Part shown: positions 35,754-44,606 of the stretch, piece by piece
Position numbering within the stretch: the stretch's first letter is position 1
How the letters are laid out: each line of letters starts with the position of its first letter
Assembly (NCBI GenBank): GCA_019638275.1
Contig: JAHBUC010000002.1
Location: 620,001-684,000 of the forward strand
Direction: 5' to 3'
Length of the DNA: 64,000 bases
Source of the DNA: Cyclobacteriaceae bacterium
Lineage (GTDB): Bacteria; Bacteroidota; Bacteroidia; Cytophagales; Cyclobacteriaceae
Program-made: the position numbers and the translations under genes
Notes under the pieces: generated by a model
What the model saw: the letters and a program-made list of their open reading frames with translations, nothing else
Told to the model about the DNA's origin: nothing
Database searches by the model: none

Positions 35754-36115
35754 CCTATAAGCTGGCGCTGCTTCATCTGATTCATGTGCTGGTAAATGCA
35801 GATGGGGTAGTGGATGAACGCGAGCGACAGCTGTTGGAGATCATCCGCAAAGAGGAAAATATTTCAGATGCCGTGTTTCATGCATTTGAGGCGAGAATCA
35901 TGAGCAGCGCCATTAAAAGTGTTTATGAGCATGGCATGAAATTACTGGAAGATTGCTCAGATGAAGAAAAACTACAAGTATTTGCTCACCTGTACCGCAT
36001 GGCTCTTGCCGATGATGATATGAACATGCGCGAAGTACGTCTGTTGTTTTATGCATTACGAACTACTCAAATTGACTTTGACGATGTAATGCTGGTGGCA
36101 CGAATGGCTTCCTGA
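35738..36115 (+). CDS. TerB-like helical protein
   Basis: 125 residues, all helical, with two acidic DGxxDExE-type metal-like turns: VNADGVVDERERQLLEIIRKEE and ALADDDMNMREVRLL. This is the TerB/DjlA N-terminal fold (COG4103-like), a calcium- or metal-associated domain of uncertain role. Start overlaps the Sm-like gene by 16 nt, implying coupled translation. The stop abuts the convergent CotH stop with no spacer. Confidence 0.78.
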   Translation: METTLTYKLALLHLIHVLVNADGVVDERERQLLEIIRKEENISDAVFHAFEARIMSSAIKSVYEHGMKLLEDCSDEEKLQVFAHLYRMALADDDMNMREVRLLFYALRTTQIDFDDVMLVARMAS

Positions 36116-37606
36116 TCAATTCGCGGTATACATCCAGCGAAACACTTTTCCGTCTACATGAACAAGATACAACCCACCCGGAGCATGATCCGGTAGCGTC
36201 ATGCGTATACGATCATCAGGCATACGTTCAACGGATATGCTCACCATAGCTCCAGTAGAAGAGTAAACACGTGCTTGTTTAACCAAACCGGAAAGCGTGT
36301 CAAAATAAAACTCAGGCTGGTTTGCAGGATTTGGGTACACAGATACGGTTAAGTCATCGCTATCATTTAGCTCCGGTATTTGTTTTATGGCGTGTCGTCT
36401 TCGTACATCCAGGTATTCGGCAAGTCCATACTCCACATGGTTTGTCATGCCTGAGCTAAATGATTGGAGGAAATGCGCGTGCGTAAACCCAAATGATTTA
36501 CTGAAATAGGGATCATCCTGTACGGCATCGGTGAGCAGAAATTTGTAAGCCTCCAGTTTTGGCAGAACAAATGCTTCGTTAAAAACTGTTTTCAAAGCCT
36601 CGGCCAGGTAATGCACATACTTTTGTCTGAAGGCGGGTACATTTAGAATTCGCTTTGTAAGCGGCATGGGAATTTCATTTCTGGCCCATGCATTCAAATC
36701 ACGTGTAGCCCAGTCGCGGTTTACCCAATCAATGCCCCAGGTATTGTCGGTATCGTACGGAAAATATTCAAACCGCTTTTCTTCCCCGTTATAAAACAGG
36801 TAGTAGTTGTTCATGTTGTAGCTGTATCCATCCCAATGGCCGATCAGCGCTTCTATTGCCAACTGGCGCAAGTACCGATCTACATTAAAAACTTTTTCAA
36901 TTTCGGTGGCGAAGGTTGTGGTACCGGTTGTGTTGAGTATGTGCACAAAATGGCTGAGCTCTGCCCGTGTGTCTTCGTCTTCGTTAATCTCCGATTCGAA
37001 CAACGATTCATTGAATACCTGTCCATTGTTTACAAGATTTGAACCAAAGCTGCATTTATATAAGAAGCCTTCTTCATGTCCGAACCTGTCATTTAGAAAT
37101 TCATCATCAATTTGCTCAACATTGGTATACACACCCATGTATTCATCGTTGATGTACAGTTGCAAAGGAAAGGTGCGTGCAGCCGGAATATCCATTTCGC
37201 GAAAGCAAAGTAAGGAGAGCGGCTCTCGAAAATGCGAGGGATCGTTTACGTTAGGCTTAAGGTTTAATTTTTTGTAATCGAAAAACTTCTTACCCCCAAA
37301 TTCACGAAAGTCGATTTTGAATGGTTTCTTTTCATGGTACCGTGAAGTGTTTCCCCGCAAACGGATGCCTACTTTCTTTTCAAGAACAGTATCCAGCTGT
37401 GAGTTGACCATGTGAAAAGTTGCTTCCAGGTAAACCTCACTTTCTACATTATCCGGATGGAGCAAGAATGCCTTATCCGTTGGTGCCATGGTGAGCCGTA
37501 TGATGGCCAGTTCATCGGGACGAAAAATCGCATCAATGCCGGGGTTAATCGGCTGTGCCCAAAGTGAGGGATGAATGAGTAAAAAAAGGAGGGCCAGCCG
37601 TTTCAT
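36116..37606 (-). CDS. CotH-family protein with T9SS C-terminal sorting domain
   Basis: 496 residues. Signal peptide (1-17, PSLWAQ), a CotH domain (about 40-390; KVGIRLRGNTSRYHEKKPFKID, EYFPYDTDNTWGIDW), and from about residue 420 a T9SS type A sorting domain (VSVYPNPANQPEFYFD, RVYSSTGAMV, GGLYLVHVDGKVF). CotH proteins are atypical protein kinases (spore coat CotH) and also found as secreted envelope proteins. The sorting domain marks it as cargo of the secretion machinery encoded at 54-59.6 kb. Confidence 0.92.
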   Translation of the reverse strand: MKRLALLFLLIHPSLWAQPINPGIDAIFRPDELAIIRLTMAPTDKAFLLHPDNVESEVYLEATFHMVNSQLDTVLEKKVGIRLRGNTSRYHEKKPFKIDFREFGGKKFFDYKKLNLKPNVNDPSHFREPLSLLCFREMDIPAARTFPLQLYINDEYMGVYTNVEQIDDEFLNDRFGHEEGFLYKCSFGSNLVNNGQVFNESLFESEINEDEDTRAELSHFVHILNTTGTTTFATEIEKVFNVDRYLRQLAIEALIGHWDGYSYNMNNYYLFYNGEEKRFEYFPYDTDNTWGIDWVNRDWATRDLNAWARNEIPMPLTKRILNVPAFRQKYVHYLAEALKTVFNEAFVLPKLEAYKFLLTDAVQDDPYFSKSFGFTHAHFLQSFSSGMTNHVEYGLAEYLDVRRRHAIKQIPELNDSDDLTVSVYPNPANQPEFYFDTLSGLVKQARVYSSTGAMVSISVERMPDDRIRMTLPDHAPGGLYLVHVDGKVFRWMYTAN

Positions 37607-37769
37607 CGGGCCAATATCGGTAAAAATTGACTGTTTTAACCGATGCCAAAGCTGGTCGAAAAACCTGTTTTCTAAAGATTATCGGCACATTACTTTTTCA
37701 TTATCAACGGGTTACAGTAAACTTTTCCGCCCGTAAAACGTTATCTTTACAGTAACAACCACTAATACC

Positions 37770-37973
37770 ATGACTACAGCAACACAAAAACTCCAGATTT
37801 TGGAGAAGCTGGATGCCCTGGATCAATCGCAATCTGAAAAAGTACTGGCGTACATTAAAAATATGCTGGCTACTTCGCAGGATGAAAATCAGTACAAGCG
37901 CTTTAAACGCGAGGCCATGAAGGAGATTCGCAAGGCGCTGAAAACTGACAGAAGTCTGAGGCTTCAGGCCTAA
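37770..37973 (+). CDS. Small helical protein, unknown
   Basis: 67 residues, basic. LQILEKLDALDQSQSEKVLAY is an amphipathic helical start resembling DUF2281 or antitoxin-like N-termini, followed by a Lys/Arg-rich part (FKREAMKEIRKALKTDR). No toxin-like gene is adjacent, so an antitoxin role is not supported. A stem-loop follows its stop. Confidence 0.55.
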   Translation: MTTATQKLQILEKLDALDQSQSEKVLAYIKNMLATSQDENQYKRFKREAMKEIRKALKTDRSLRLQA

Positions 37974-37983
37974 GCGATTGTCA

Positions 37984-38025
37984 CTCCTTCTTGAAATGAA
38001 CAAACACATTTTGTGTTTGAAGGAG
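37984..38025. terminator. Stem-loop between convergent genes
   Basis: Inner hairpin CAAACACA-TTT-TGTGTTTG (38001-38019) inside an outer CTCCTT/AAGGAG pair (from 37984 and to 38025). It lies between the small helical gene and rluD, which converge. No long T-run on either side, so terminator function is only probable. Confidence 0.4.
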
Positions 38026-38086
38026 CCTTATACACTTCACTGATTTCCGACTCTCACCCACCGTATTTCTTTATTGAGAAATCGGA

Positions 38087-39124
38087 TCAATTATGCTGAA
38101 CATAGTTCTCCCACTTTTCCAATACAGCTTTAAAGTCATCCGGTAGTTCTGAATCGAACTGCATAAATTGTTGCGTATCGGGATGAATGAAGCCTAATGT
38201 TTTAGCGTGCAAGGCCTGACGCGGAATAAGTTTGAAACAGTTATCAACAAACTGACGGTACTTGGTGAACACAGTGCCTTTTAAAATCTGATCACCACCG
38301 TAAGTGACATCGTTAAAAAGCGGATGCCCTATGTATTTCATGTGCGCCCGTATTTGATGTGTGCGCCCGGTTTCAAGTTTGCATTCTACTAATGATACGT
38401 ACCGAAGATCGCGTAACAGCTTGTAGTGTGTGATGGCATGACGACCAAAATCACCATCGGGGAAAGGTGCTGTTATGCGCCTGTCTTTCAGACTGCGCCC
38501 CAGGTTTACGTTGATTGTACCCGCTGGCGGATCAGGAGCACCCCAAACAATAGCATGATAGGTTCGCTCAATGCTGTGATCAAAAAACTGTTTGGCCAAA
38601 GCCGTCATAGCCTTTTCGGTTTTGGCGATCACCAGTAAACCCGATGTATCTTTATCAATGCGATGAACCAGGCCGGGCTTGCCTTCGTTGCCAGGAAGCT
38701 GCGGTAAGTTTTTAAAGTGATAGGCCAAGGCATTCACGAGGGTGCCACTCCAATTTTGATATGCCGGATGCACCACCATGCCGGGAAGTTTATTTACCAC
38801 CAGCAGTGCATCATCTTCATAAACAATATTCAATGGAATATTTTCCGGAACGATGTCCGTATCGCGCGGTGGTTCTGGTAATGAAATAACGATTACATCG
38901 TTGGGATGAACTTTGTAGTTCGATTTAATGGGCTTGTCGTTAACGGTTACAAATCCATCGTCAATCCCTTTTTGAATTTTTGAACGCGAGACGTTGGCCA
39001 GCCTGTCGTTCAGGAATTTATCAATACGCATGAGACTTTGCCCCGGATCAGCCACAATGCGGTGGTGTTCGAAGAGCAGTTCTTCGTCTTGGTCATTTTG
39101 AGTATCTGATTCGTTTATATTCAC
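38087..39124 (-). CDS. RluD/RluC-type rRNA pseudouridine synthase
   Basis: 345 residues. N-terminal S4 RNA-binding domain (about 28-85; MRIDKFLNDRLANVSRSKIQ) and a pseudouridine synthase domain (about 100-330) with the catalytic Asp in HRIDKDTSGLLVIAKT, plus LETGRTHQIRAHM. It isomerises uridines in large-subunit rRNA; the RluD assignment fits length and domain order but the exact site is not readable. It lies 13 nt after the TonB-domain gene on the same strand. Confidence 0.9.
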   Translation of the reverse strand: MNINESDTQNDQDEELLFEHHRIVADPGQSLMRIDKFLNDRLANVSRSKIQKGIDDGFVTVNDKPIKSNYKVHPNDVIVISLPEPPRDTDIVPENIPLNIVYEDDALLVVNKLPGMVVHPAYQNWSGTLVNALAYHFKNLPQLPGNEGKPGLVHRIDKDTSGLLVIAKTEKAMTALAKQFFDHSIERTYHAIVWGAPDPPAGTINVNLGRSLKDRRITAPFPDGDFGRHAITHYKLLRDLRYVSLVECKLETGRTHQIRAHMKYIGHPLFNDVTYGGDQILKGTVFTKYRQFVDNCFKLIPRQALHAKTLGFIHPDTQQFMQFDSELPDDFKAVLEKWENYVQHN

Positions 39125-39137
39125 AGTCTTTAGCGAG

Positions 39138-40223
39138 TCAATTGATATTAAATGTTATGGGAACAACATATTTTTGTTTTACAGGGCGTCCCTTCACTTT
39201 ACCAGGTATCCAAGGCGGGCATGTTTTGATTACTCGTTCAGCCTCTTCATCGCACCCGCCACCAATTCCCTTGATAGTTTTTACATCGCTGAGACTTCCG
39301 TCAGTGTTTACTATAAATTCGACAAGAACTTTACCTTGAATGCCCCTTTTCCTAGCTTCTCTTGGATATTGCAGAACTTGACCTATATGCTTGTAGAAAC
39401 CCTGCATTCCACCAACTGGGTAGGCAGAATCTTCAACTACATGAAAGATTTGACCTGTGGAATCGGTCAGAGATTTAGTTTCAAGAAAACCTAGAAAGGG
39501 GTAATCCTCTCTTGTGACTGTTGGTTCTCTTTCAAAGAGTTCCATAACCTCAAGTTTAAAATGAGGGAGTAGTTTGTTTTGAATTTCTGCAAAATTTTCA
39601 ACCCCTTTACCACCAGAAGGAGTTGTTAAAAATCCCTTTTTGAATACACCGTTTTTAAATTTCTCTTTATATACGTATTCACCATTTTCTAAAAGACATT
39701 CCCAATCTCCAGTCTTTTTTCCTTCAAAAAAGGCACCTCGGACAATCACTGAATGAGGCATTTGGTGTTCTTTATAGATGTCGTACCAACCACCGGTCCC
39801 ATTATCAAGAGTTTTGTTTCCTGTAGAATCAATAAAGAAGTTGATAAAAAAACCCTTATCGTCAAATGTTACCTCTTGTTTTGGTAAACCATCTGAGTAG
39901 AAGTACTTCCATTTTCCCCATTGTTGGTTATGTAAAAAGTTGCCAACAGATTCAATCTGTCCATTTTCATAGAAGAAAGTAAAGAGTCCATTCTTTACTC
40001 CGCCTTTGTAATGCCCCTGCATGAGCATTCGATTGTTCTTTGTAAAGTCCTTGACATCTCCTTCAAAAAAAAAATTCAAAGTGTCAAAAATGCACGTGCG
40101 ATAGAACACGCCTGAGTCTGGCTGAGTTAGTTCCCAGTCTTCATTATAATGAAACGTTACAGGTATTTGTCCAAAGGCCAACTGTAGGTTGACCAGTAAA
40201 CAAATTATAGTGAGATTTTTCAT
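39138..40223 (-). CDS. TonB C-terminal-domain protein with MORN/YwqK-like repeats
   Basis: 361 residues. Signal peptide (1-18, LAFGQ), then tandem toxin-YwqK/MORN-variant repeats (about 55-215; GHYKGGVKNGLFTFFYENGQ, GNFLHNQQWGKWKYFYSDG), then a TonB C-terminal domain (about 280-361; YPREARKRGIQGKVLVEFIVN, PPWIPGKVKGRPVKQKYVVP). Without the usual transmembrane anchor and proline-rich spacer it is probably not an energy transducer; this Bacteroidota architecture is of unknown role. It precedes rluD. Confidence 0.85.
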   Translation of the reverse strand: MKNLTIICLLVNLQLAFGQIPVTFHYNEDWELTQPDSGVFYRTCIFDTLNFFFEGDVKDFTKNNRMLMQGHYKGGVKNGLFTFFYENGQIESVGNFLHNQQWGKWKYFYSDGLPKQEVTFDDKGFFINFFIDSTGNKTLDNGTGGWYDIYKEHQMPHSVIVRGAFFEGKKTGDWECLLENGEYVYKEKFKNGVFKKGFLTTPSGGKGVENFAEIQNKLLPHFKLEVMELFEREPTVTREDYPFLGFLETKSLTDSTGQIFHVVEDSAYPVGGMQGFYKHIGQVLQYPREARKRGIQGKVLVEFIVNTDGSLSDVKTIKGIGGGCDEEAERVIKTCPPWIPGKVKGRPVKQKYVVPITFNIN

Positions 40224-40333
40224 TTTAAATGGATTTCAATTTTCTTTCGGGGTTATCGCAAAAGTACAATAACGAAGGGATTTTTTCTTTAAGTGGTTTT
40301 TGCAAGTCGAAAAAACATATTTCCTTGCTGTTT

Positions 40334-41221
40334 ATGCGGATTATATTGTTGTTACTGTCAGCAGTTTTATTGCATGCAGGTTGTAAAAGACAAGCAACCC
40401 ACCGGGATGATATTTTTCAAAATGGAAGGGTGCAAGGTGTGTTGGATAATCCGGTCATAGATGAGGCCTCCGGATTGGTAGCCAGCCACGCGAATAGTGG
40501 TATGCTCTGGACACATAACGACAGTGGCGATAAAGCCAGAATTTTTTTAATCGACTCAGTGGGCAAATACCAGGCAACGGTTTGGTTGAGGGGTGCTACA
40601 AATCGTGATTGGGAGGATATTACCCTTGGTGCGGGTCCACAACCGGATAACACATACATATACATTGGAGAAATCGGGGATAACCTGGCGCAATATCCAC
40701 ATAAATCAATCTATCGAATAAAAGAGCCAAAGTTTACAGGTGACACAACCATTTCTATTGATGAGGTTGACTCTATCCGATTTGTTTTACCAGATGGCAA
40801 TCGGGATACAGAAGCATTAATGATTGATCCGCAAACGAAAGACCTATACATCTTTTCCAAACGTGAGGCAGCCATAAACCTTTACCGCTTACCTTATCCA
40901 CAATCCACAACGGAAATGATGATAGCCGAGAAAGTTCTTGACGCCATGCCCTTTACATTGATTGTTGCAGCAGACTGGTCGGCCGATGGAAAGGAAATAC
41001 TGATTAAAAGCTACAAGCAGGTGTATTATTGGCAGCTCAAAAAAGATCAGCCCCTGAATGAAGTGCTGAGTGAGTCGCCCGAAATTTTGCCGTATGATGA
41101 AGAGCCGCAAGGTGAAAGCATTGCTTTTGCCCTTGATGGAAGCGGGTACTACACGTTAAGCGAATATGCAAAAGGCGTAATGCCCACGCTGATGTTTTAT
41201 CCACGAAGTAAACAGGAGTAG
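40334..41221 (+). CDS. Lipoprotein with beta-propeller character
   Basis: 295 residues from the ATG at 40334, which starts a lipoprotein signal (MRIILLLLSAVLLHAGC, Cys at 17). The longer frame from 40229 would bury that signal, so the shorter start is preferred. The rest is rich in repeated strands of propeller type: EASGLVASHANSGMLWTHND, DWEDITLG, YIGEIGDN, DTEALMIDPQTKDLYIFSK, EPQGESIAFALDGSGYYTL. Function unknown; binding of ligand or protein is plausible. Confidence 0.75.
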   Translation: MRIILLLLSAVLLHAGCKRQATHRDDIFQNGRVQGVLDNPVIDEASGLVASHANSGMLWTHNDSGDKARIFLIDSVGKYQATVWLRGATNRDWEDITLGAGPQPDNTYIYIGEIGDNLAQYPHKSIYRIKEPKFTGDTTISIDEVDSIRFVLPDGNRDTEALMIDPQTKDLYIFSKREAAINLYRLPYPQSTTEMMIAEKVLDAMPFTLIVAADWSADGKEILIKSYKQVYYWQLKKDQPLNEVLSESPEILPYDEEPQGESIAFALDGSGYYTLSEYAKGVMPTLMFYPRSKQE

Positions 41222-41542
41222 TTACTCAATACGTACGGCTGTGCCGCATGCAGTAACCATGAGCATGCTGCCACCCGAACCCAACGTTTCATAATCCAGG
41301 TCAACGCCAATCACGGCATTGGCTCCTCTACGCATGGCTTCTTGTGTCATTTCATCTAAAGCGGTGTCCTTTGCTTCACGAAGTGTATGCTCATAAACGC
41401 CTGATCGTCCACCAACAATATCGGTGATATTCGCGAACAGGTCTTTTACCAGGTTGGCACCGATAATGGTTTCACCGGAAACCAATCCGTAATATTCAAC
41501 AATGCGTTTGCCTTCTATGGTGTTGGTAGTGGTGATGAGCAT
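41222..41542 (-). CDS. YbjQ/UPF0145 family protein
   Basis: 106 residues of the heavy-metal-binding-like YbjQ fold (UPF0145): [58 protein letters not shown]. It forms pentamers in known members; biological role unknown. Stop codons with the convergent lipoprotein gene are adjacent (41221/41222). Confidence 0.9.
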   Translation of the reverse strand: MLITTTNTIEGKRIVEYYGLVSGETIIGANLVKDLFANITDIVGGRSGVYEHTLREAKDTALDEMTQEAMRRGANAVIGVDLDYETLGSGGSMLMVTACGTAVRIE

Positions 41543-41615
41543 AAGCCAATAATTTGACTTTTATACGCATAACGTATCAGCAAGGTTGTAACAGCGAAGA
41601 ACAGGGTTTTACTTG

Positions 41616-42968
<1,353 letters not shown>

Positions 42969-43063
42969 ATTGGGATTTTTGTGGTACAAGTTAGCAGAAG
43001 ATGACCGAATGCAAGGTTTTCGTTTAAGTTTTTTCTGCCAGACTAAAACCTGTAATTTGTTGT

Positions 43064-43957
43064 ATGGAAAGAAAAAGGATTCATCCGGATGGCCCGGAAT
43101 TCTCGCGCCTGATTACTGGCGTTTGGCGATGGAAAGAATTATCGACATCGGCTATTGAAAGATTGATTCATCAATCGGTTGATGCTGGCATCACCACGTT
43201 TGATCATGCCGATATTTATGGCGACTATTCCTGTGAAGAACAATTTGGAGCAGTGTTGAAAGGCGATCCATCTGTGCGGAAGAAAATTCAATTGGTAACA
43301 AAGTGTGGCATCAAGTTACTTTCCGGGAAACGCCCACAACATCGCGTAAAGCATTACGATACATCCAGGGAGCATATTGTTGCTTCAGTCGAGCAATCGC
43401 TAAAAAATCTAAACACCGATTACCTCGACTTGTTATTGTTGCATCGCCCAGACCCGTTGATGCACACTGAAGAAGTTGCGGAAGCTTTTGGTTTGTTAAA
43501 GCAAAACGGAAAGGTATTGCATTTCGGAGTTTCAAACTTTACATCCACGCAGTTCGATATGCTGCAATCCTATGTGCATGATCCACTCGTTACCAATCAG
43601 GTTGAACTTTCATTGTTCCAACATCAGGCATTGTTTGATGGCACCGTTGATACGCTCATGAAGCACCGTGTTTCGTCTATGGCCTGGTCGCCTTTGGGCG
43701 GAGGAAAATTTTTCTCATCCTCAGGCGGAGATGATGCCGTGAACATTCCCTTGGAGAAAATGGCTTCGCAATACAAGTGTAGTGTTAGTCAGCTTTTGCT
43801 CGCTTGGTTACTTCGTCATCCATCTGGTATTTTCCCGATATTGGGCACAACCAATCCGGATCGCATAGCAGAAGGTGCGGGTGCAATTAACATTGAGCTG
43901 GATCGGCAAGATTGGTTTGAGATGCTGAAAGTTGTTACAGGTCATGATGTAGCCTGA
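43064..43957 (+). CDS. Aldo/keto reductase (YdhF-like)
   Basis: 297 residues, NADPH-dependent reductase of TIM-barrel type. The tetrad is visible: Asp47 and Tyr52 (FDHADIYG), Lys79 (LVTKCG), His126 (LLLLHRPDP). Cofactor motifs SWxPLGGGKFF and the C-terminal PILGTTNPDRIAEG are typical of the YdhF subgroup. Substrate unknown. Confidence 0.88.
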   Translation: MERKRIHPDGPEFSRLITGVWRWKELSTSAIERLIHQSVDAGITTFDHADIYGDYSCEEQFGAVLKGDPSVRKKIQLVTKCGIKLLSGKRPQHRVKHYDTSREHIVASVEQSLKNLNTDYLDLLLLHRPDPLMHTEEVAEAFGLLKQNGKVLHFGVSNFTSTQFDMLQSYVHDPLVTNQVELSLFQHQALFDGTVDTLMKHRVSSMAWSPLGGGKFFSSSGGDDAVNIPLEKMASQYKCSVSQLLLAWLLRHPSGIFPILGTTNPDRIAEGAGAINIELDRQDWFEMLKVVTGHDVA

Positions 43958-43988
43958 ACTCATTTGATTGATTAATTGTATCTTTGGT

Positions 43989-44528
43989 ATGATGAAGCCG
44001 CTGATTGATAGCCCGCCCAGAACCATGATGGAGGTTTACAAATCTCTACCCGAAGGAACTTTAGCGGAATTGATCGATAATCAACTTGTTATGTCCCCAT
44101 CACCGCTAGCGTATCATCAGAAGACTCTTCAAAAGATTTTCAGGAGACTTTCTGAGAATATTGAGGATACAGGAATTGGAGAAATTTTTATCGCTCCGTT
44201 CGATGTGTACCTTGACGAGCAGCAAAATGCTGTTCAACCCGATATTGTTGTTGTGCTGAGCGCAAACAGATCAATCGTTAACCCAAAAGGTCATATTCAT
44301 GGAGTGCCCGATATGATTATTGAAATCCTTTCTCATGGAAATAAAGATCACGATCGGGTGAAAAAGAAAGCACTTTACGAACGCTTTGGCGTAAAAGAAT
44401 ATTGGATGGTTGACCCCGAGACCAAGGCTACCGAAGGCTATTCATTAAAGGATAGCGCATATTCTTCGCTGGTGGGAGAAACCGGAAAATTCTCATCCCC
44501 GCTGCTGGGCATTGAAATAAATTTCTAA
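43989..44528 (+). CDS. Uma2/DUF820 family putative endonuclease
   Basis: About 179 residues with a PD-(D/E)XK nuclease pattern: PDIVVVLS, MIIEILSHGNKD-HDRVKKKALYERFGVKEYWMVDP. N-terminal LPEGTLAELIDNQLVMSPSP is the Uma2 hallmark. Many such genes occur in Cyanobacteria and Bacteroidota; nuclease activity is inferred. I use ATG 43989; a TTG at 43968 is less likely because a TATCTTTG (-7-like) box lies between them, and ATG 44025 is also possible. No partner gene adjoins it. Confidence 0.78.
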   Translation: MMKPLIDSPPRTMMEVYKSLPEGTLAELIDNQLVMSPSPLAYHQKTLQKIFRRLSENIEDTGIGEIFIAPFDVYLDEQQNAVQPDIVVVLSANRSIVNPKGHIHGVPDMIIEILSHGNKDHDRVKKKALYERFGVKEYWMVDPETKATEGYSLKDSAYSSLVGETGKFSSPLLGIEINF

Positions 44529-44606
44529 CCTAAAAACTGTTCACCCGTATTTTCTGTTGTTCGGTAACGTTGACCGATACATTTTTGTATCCTTCTTTAC
44601 ACATTC

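Noticed and set aside
37770..37973. Antitoxin gene
   Set aside because: No toxin-like gene adjoins; only weak resemblance at the N-terminus.
43989..44528. Uma2 gene as part of a defence island
   Set aside because: It stands alone between an aldo/keto reductase and uvrA; no partner gene.
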